In this document: piece by piece, positions 7,645-9,675 of the stretch
How the letters are laid out: the number at the start of each line of letters is the position of its first letter
Numbering within the stretch: position 1 is the stretch's first letter
Origin: Draconibacterium sp.
Lineage (GTDB): Bacteria > Bacteroidota > Bacteroidia > Bacteroidales > Prolixibacteraceae
NCBI GenBank assembly: GCA_030595485.1
Contig: JAUVDE010000097.1
Location: 1 to 9,675, forward strand
Direction of reading: 5' to 3'
Length of the DNA stretch: 9,675 bases
Notes under the pieces: model-generated
Databases searched by the model: none
What the model saw: the letters and a program-made list of their open reading frames with translations, nothing else
What the model was told of the DNA's origin: nothing
Translations under genes and position numbers: made by a program

Positions 7645-7810
7645 AAAACTTTTAATTTGGATTATAATAATTATAGAATTCTAAATAAATTTCTGAATTG
7701 AATTATGGTAAGATAGAATACAACTTATATTGTATAGCTTAAAAAAATACTTGTAGAAGTGGTTAGTGTTCTCAAAATGGCTGATATTCATATGACTATA
7801 GCATTTTACA

Positions 7811-7862
7811 GTTTGCTTTCCCGGCATAGTATTTATCTCTACGCATTGTCGGCAAAGGAAAC
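7811..7862 (+). terminator. imperfect stem-loop followed by a T-rich tract (possible terminator of an unseen transcript)
   Basis: GTTTGCTTTCCCGGC (7811-7825) pairs with GTCGGCAAAGGAAAC (7848-7862) at 12 of 15 positions around a 22-base loop. On the + strand it is followed by ttttctttttctgg, giving terminator-like form. No gene lies upstream on that strand within the gap, so it would end either a small RNA or nothing. Read on the minus strand it would sit in the long receptor leader without a T tract. The mismatches and large loop keep confidence low. Confidence 0.3.
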
Positions 7863-7884
7863 TTTTCTTTTTCTGGTTTTTAAT

Positions 7885-7919
7885 TAAGTAGATGTTGACT
7901 TATTGTAAGATCTACTTTA
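7885..7919. other. bulged inverted repeat (hairpin or operator)
   Basis: AAGTAGAT (7886-7893) is perfectly repeated in inverted form as ATCTACTT (7910-7917), extendable by flanking TTAA with one bulged base. The interior also folds, as CTTA-ttg-TAAG (7899-7909) stacked directly on the right arm, giving about 12 bp interrupted by a 5-base bulge. It lies in the receptor-side intergenic region. It may be a leader hairpin of the receptor transcript or a protein-binding site; there is no T tract on either side. Confidence 0.4.
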
Positions 7920-7961
7920 ACATTTTAAGTGAGCAAAATTCATAATATCCTTATCTAAAAA

Positions 7962-7998
7962 CAAACGTATTAATCACTATTTGTTAAATAATTTAACA
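7962..7998 (-). promoter_or_regulatory. candidate TonB receptor promoter with overlapping 17-bp palindrome
   Basis: On the minus strand 7969-7962 reads TACGTTTG, an exact TAnnTTTG -7 match. Twelve bases further upstream lies TGTTAAATAATTTAACA (7982-7998), an odd-centred palindrome with perfect 8-bp arms covering the place where the -33 element would sit. A regulator bound there would block sigma contact. No TTTG-type -33 box is visible, and this start would give a leader of about 310 nt containing two hairpins, so another promoter nearer the gene is possible. Confidence 0.35.
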
Positions 7999-8139
7999 TA
8001 GTTACTAACAGGTTTTCAACAGTCCGGGAGGAATTTATTGAGCCTTTACTTAATATATTGTTAAATAAAATTATTTTCATCAAGAATTTGAAAAATTATT
8101 TTGCTTTTTTTTGATATGCCGGATATACCGTAAATGCTG

Positions 8140-8160
8140 GCTTATTAGCTCTTATTAAGC
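8140..8160. promoter_or_regulatory. 21-bp imperfect palindrome upstream of the small-protein operon promoter
   Basis: GCTTATTA (8140-8147) and TATTAAGC (8153-8160) pair at seven of eight positions about a 5-base centre. The dyad ends 30 bases before the proposed -33 element, a usual place for an activator or repressor site. It is AT-rich, so chance is possible. Confidence 0.3.
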
Positions 8161-8179
8161 GAATATATTTAATTTAAAT

Positions 8180-8222
8180 GGTACTATGTGTTGCAGGGTA
8201 CTATAAAATATACATATATTTG
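8180..8222 (+). promoter_or_regulatory. promoter of the small secreted protein-PadR-PspC operon with flanking direct repeat
   Basis: TATATTTG (8215-8222) matches the Bacteroidota -7 consensus exactly, and TTG (8191-8193) stands 21 bases upstream as a -33 element, so transcription should start near 8229. The octamer GGTACTAT occurs twice, at 8180-8187 and 8197-8204, one copy on each side of the -33 box and 17 bp apart. That is the layout of a binding site for a dimer acting on one or nearly one DNA face. The nearby PadR protein is an obvious candidate by context only; the sites do not resemble the ATGT-N8-ACAT form known from some PadR proteins. Confidence 0.55.
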
Positions 8223-8226
8223 CAAT

Positions 8227-8281
8227 ACAAACAACAGTGTAAAAGAAAGTACAGTTTTAAGAAAAGTTCTTTACAGTTTGT
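8227..8281 (+). promoter_or_regulatory. 5'-end stem-loop of the operon leader
   Basis: ACAAAC (8227-8232) pairs with GTTTGT (8276-8281), and GTAAAAGAA (8239-8247) pairs with TTCTTTAC (8267-8274) with one bulged A, enclosing a 19-base loop; an asymmetric bulge joins the two stems. It begins at the predicted transcription start, where a hairpin would protect the RNA or respond to a regulator. It is made of weak A-U pairs, so stability is uncertain. Confidence 0.35.
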
Positions 8282-8408
8282 AACGAAAGCAAAAAAACAG
8301 CGTCTTAAAGACAAAGCAAACAGAAAACAAGAAGAGATAACTTCTGAAAAAATCGAAAATAGAAAACAAAACAAAGTTCAAGAAAGCGAAAACAGAAAAA
8401 CAAAAGCC
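8282..8408 (+). promoter_or_regulatory. long A-rich untranslated leader with repeated AGAAAACAA motifs
   Basis: The rest of the leader before the start codon is strongly A-rich and poor in T. AGAAAACAA appears at 8322-8330 and 8361-8369, and AGAAAAACAA at 8394-8403. Lack of T removes stop codons, so the frame of the downstream gene stays open back to 8178 and would encode a Lys/Arg/Gln/Glu-rich stretch with repeated NRKQ. The ATG at 8178 lies upstream of the promoter, so it cannot be the start of this transcript. A-rich sequence ahead of starts favours ribosome binding in Bacteroidota; this one is unusually long. Confidence 0.5.
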
Positions 8409-8834
8409 ATGAAAACAAAAAACAATGTTAAGAAAGCAATTTTGAGGTCGGCAGCAGTAGTAGTAAGTTTTGTATTAATAAGCTTTACGGTGAGCGCACA
8501 AGATTTTTGGAAACGATTAATTGAAAATAGCAGTTTTAACGATATTGCAATGGCAATGGTTGAAACACCGAGCGAAACAAAACTTATTACTGCTCCGACA
8601 GAAAGCCTCGAAGCCATGTATTTTGAAATTGAACCAGAGATGAGTTTAGAAGCCTGGATGACGGATTATTCAAAATTTGATGTAAGTACATTTAATTATA
8701 CAGAAGCTCTGGATGCAGAATTGAATGTAGAAGAGTGGATGTTAGATGAAGACTTGTTTCAGTTGGAAAATGCAGTAGACGCTTCGTTGGAGCTTGAGGA
8801 ATGGATGACTGCAGATAAGGTTTGGAACATCTAG
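8409..8834 (+). CDS. small secreted acidic protein with LE-W-M repeats, function unknown
   Basis: This 141-residue protein starts at the ATG at 8409, which opens a clear signal peptide (KTKNNVKKAILRS, then AAVVVSFVLISFTVSA) with cleavage expected after Ala30, before QDFW. There is no lipobox, so the product is periplasmic or exported. The mature part is acidic and ends in three repeats headed by LEAWMTD (80-86), VEEWMLD (107-113) and LEEWMTA (129-135), each followed by an aromatic/hydrophobic motif (YSKFDV, EDLFQL, DKVWNI). A fourth worn copy, SLEAMYFEI, lies at 66-74. I have an impression of similar LE-W-M repeat proteins in other Bacteroidota genomes but cannot name a characterised function. 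The frame is open back to 8178, but the promoter at 8191-8222 rules out that start. It is first in an operon with PadR (69-bp gap) and PspC genes, so envelope-stress response is an inferred context. Confidence 0.75.
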   Translation: MKTKNNVKKAILRSAAVVVSFVLISFTVSAQDFWKRLIENSSFNDIAMAMVETPSETKLITAPTESLEAMYFEIEPEMSLEAWMTDYSKFDVSTFNYTEALDAELNVEEWMLDEDLFQLENAVDASLELEEWMTADKVWNI

Positions 8835-8903
8835 GATTATTGAAGTTAAAAACAAGATTGAAGAAAGAGAAACAGCTATGAATATAATAGAGAGGGACGT
8901 AAG

Positions 8904-9236
8904 ATGAAAATAGAGAATACAAAAGCGCAAATGAGGAAAGGGGTTTTGGAATATTGCATTCTTCTTGTTCTTGATGGCAAGCCGCTTTACGCAAGCGATA
9001 TTATTGCCTCGTTAAAAGAAGCCAAGATGATTGTGGTTGAAGGAACACTTTATCCCCTGCTTACCCGATTAAAAAATGCCGGATTATTGGCATACCGTTG
9101 GGAAGAGTCGACCCAGGGACCACCACGGAAGTATTACGAATTAACAGACGTAGGTAGAGGTTTCTTGATAGAACTTGAAGGTTCGTGGAGTGAATTGTTA
9201 AATGCAGTAGAAAAAATTAGAACAAACAAGGCTTAG
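8904..9236 (+). CDS. PadR family transcriptional regulator
   Basis: This 110-residue cytosolic DNA-binding protein is a nearly bare PadR winged helix-turn-helix. MRKGVLEYCILLVLDGKPLYASDI (10-33) forms the first helices, VEGTLYPLLTRLKNAGLLAYRW (45-66) the recognition helix region, and the wing carries the hallmark GPPRKYYELTDVG (72-84). A short C-terminal helix (85-105) is the likely dimerisation helix, which makes it a short PadR of the subfamily-2 kind. Family knowledge: PadR proteins are mostly repressors that respond to small molecules or envelope stress and often regulate their own operon. It lies 69 bp after the secreted repeat protein and 32 bp before the PspC gene. A 9-codon ORF (8878-8907, MNIIERDVR) ends in an ATGA overlap with its start and could couple translation, or be a chance duplication of the start region. 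Confidence 0.95.
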   Translation: MKIENTKAQMRKGVLEYCILLVLDGKPLYASDIIASLKEAKMIVVEGTLYPLLTRLKNAGLLAYRWEESTQGPPRKYYELTDVGRGFLIELEGSWSELLNAVEKIRTNKA

Positions 9237-9268
9237 TTTAAAGCCTGGCAAATTTTAAACAAATAACG

Positions 9269-9675
9269 ATGAAAAAGACATTTACAATAAATATAAGCGG
9301 CACCGTATTTCATATTGAAGAAGATGCCTACGAGGTACTACAGAGGTACTTGATAAATCTTAAAAATCATTTTGGTACCGACGAAGAAGGCAAAGAGATA
9401 ATTGTCGATATCGAAGCACGAATAGCCGAAATTTTCAGCTCGAAAAATACCCTTGAAGAAAAGTTAATTACTGTTGATTGGGTAAACGAAGTGATAGAAA
9501 CAATGGGAACTCCTGAAGATTTTGCTGAGGAAGAAGGCAAAGAAGAGGAAACCATAGCATCTGAATCAAAACGTAAACGACGTTTGTATCGCGACCCGGA
9601 ACACCGCGTTTTAGGTGGGGTATGTGGTGGGTTATCAGCTTATTTTAACATGGATCCTGTAATCTTACGAATTAT
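9269..9675 (+). CDS. PspC domain protein, 3'-truncated by the window
   Basis: The frame opens at ATG 9269, 32 bp after the PadR stop and preceded by an A-rich tract, and is still open at the window end after 135 codons. Residues 1-90 (MKKTFTINISGTVFHIEEDAYEVL...) form an alpha/beta region rich in Glu. A Glu/Ser linker and a basic stretch (KRKRRLYRD, 101-109) lead into a PspC domain from about 105: RRLYRDPEHRVLGGVCGGLSAYF, the start of its characteristic transmembrane segment. Family knowledge: PspC is an inner-membrane partner in phage-shock and related envelope-stress systems, and in Bacteroidota PspC proteins are often paired with a PadR regulator. The C-terminal membrane part lies beyond the window. 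The frame has no stop inside the window, so a simple closed-ORF search would miss it. Confidence 0.9.
   Translation, partial: MKKTFTINISGTVFHIEEDAYEVLQRYLINLKNHFGTDEEGKEIIVDIEARIAEIFSSKNTLEEKLITVDWVNEVIETMGTPEDFAEEEGKEEETIASESKRKRRLYRDPEHRVLGGVCGGLSAYFNMDPVILRI

Larger units (their letters stand above)
7645..8177. other. AT-rich divergent intergenic region without a supported gene
   Basis: No credible coding frame was found on either strand; only frames under about 20 codons exist. The region separates the minus-strand receptor operon from the plus-strand small-protein operon and should hold the control elements of both. It contains several dyads listed separately, plus two short AT palindromes close to the receptor start (TATAATAATTATA at 7663-7675 and TAGAATTCTA at 7674-7683). 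Given the base composition, those two could be chance. TTGTTAAATAA occurs twice, at 7981 and 8058. A GGGAGGA at 8025-8031 is the best Shine-Dalgarno-like string but is not followed by a plausible gene. Confidence 0.6.

Noticed and set aside
8025..8062. Small gene after the GGGAGGA ribosome-site-like string
   Set aside because: Only a TTG-initiated 8-codon frame follows, and Bacteroidota seldom rely on such sites.
8178..8408. N-terminal extension of the small secreted protein from the ATG at 8178
   Set aside because: The ATG lies upstream of the -33 and -7 boxes, the signal peptide would become internal, and the open frame is explained by the lack of T in the leader.

Overview
The window looks like chromosomal DNA from a Bacteroidota bacterium, probably an environmental or marine lineage near Marinilabiliales/Prolixibacteraceae. 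The phylum call is confident and the family is a guess. It rests on an outer-membrane TonB-dependent receptor with an N-terminal carboxypeptidase-regulatory-like domain, a SpII lipoprotein with an acidic N-terminus, a PadR-PspC gene pair, AT-rich DNA, A-rich translation starts with few Shine-Dalgarno sequences, and good matches to the Bacteroidota -7 promoter element TAnnTTTG. There is no sign of a phage, insertion sequence, CRISPR array, tRNA or rRNA.

Left part (1-2056, + strand): the 3' part of a deoxycytidylate deaminase-type gene is followed by a complete S41 C-terminal processing protease with a PDZ domain and an intact Ser/Lys/Gln active site. The spacer between them carries a 17-codon ORF whose stop overlaps the protease start. 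The protease is followed by about 300 bp of non-coding DNA holding a decayed 42-bp tandem repeat, including one inverted copy.

Middle (2351-3807): a single-domain AraC-type regulator (+) converges, five bases apart, on quinolinate synthase nadA (-). NadA is the [4Fe-4S] enzyme of de novo NAD synthesis. Its promoter, start codon and a small leader hairpin can be placed. A strong intrinsic terminator just upstream of nadA ends the next transcript.

Right-middle (3955-7644, - strand): a two-gene operon encodes an 846-residue TonB-dependent receptor and, 12 bp downstream, a surface-type lipoprotein built from about four degenerate repeats. The lipoprotein sits where a SusD-like partner often would, but it is not SusD-like by eye. 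The pair probably imports or binds an unidentified ligand at the outer membrane.

Divergent control region (7645-8408): about 560 bp of AT-rich, gene-free DNA with several dyads and a candidate receptor promoter. It is followed by a clear + strand promoter with a direct repeat around its -33 element and an A-rich leader of about 180 nt.

Right end (8409-9675, + strand): an apparent operon of a small secreted acidic protein with LE-W-M repeats, a PadR regulator, and a PspC-domain protein cut by the window edge. Envelope-stress sensing is a reasonable inference for this cluster. The role of the secreted repeat protein is unknown, and it is the least described part of the window together with the lipoprotein repeats and the 42-bp array.
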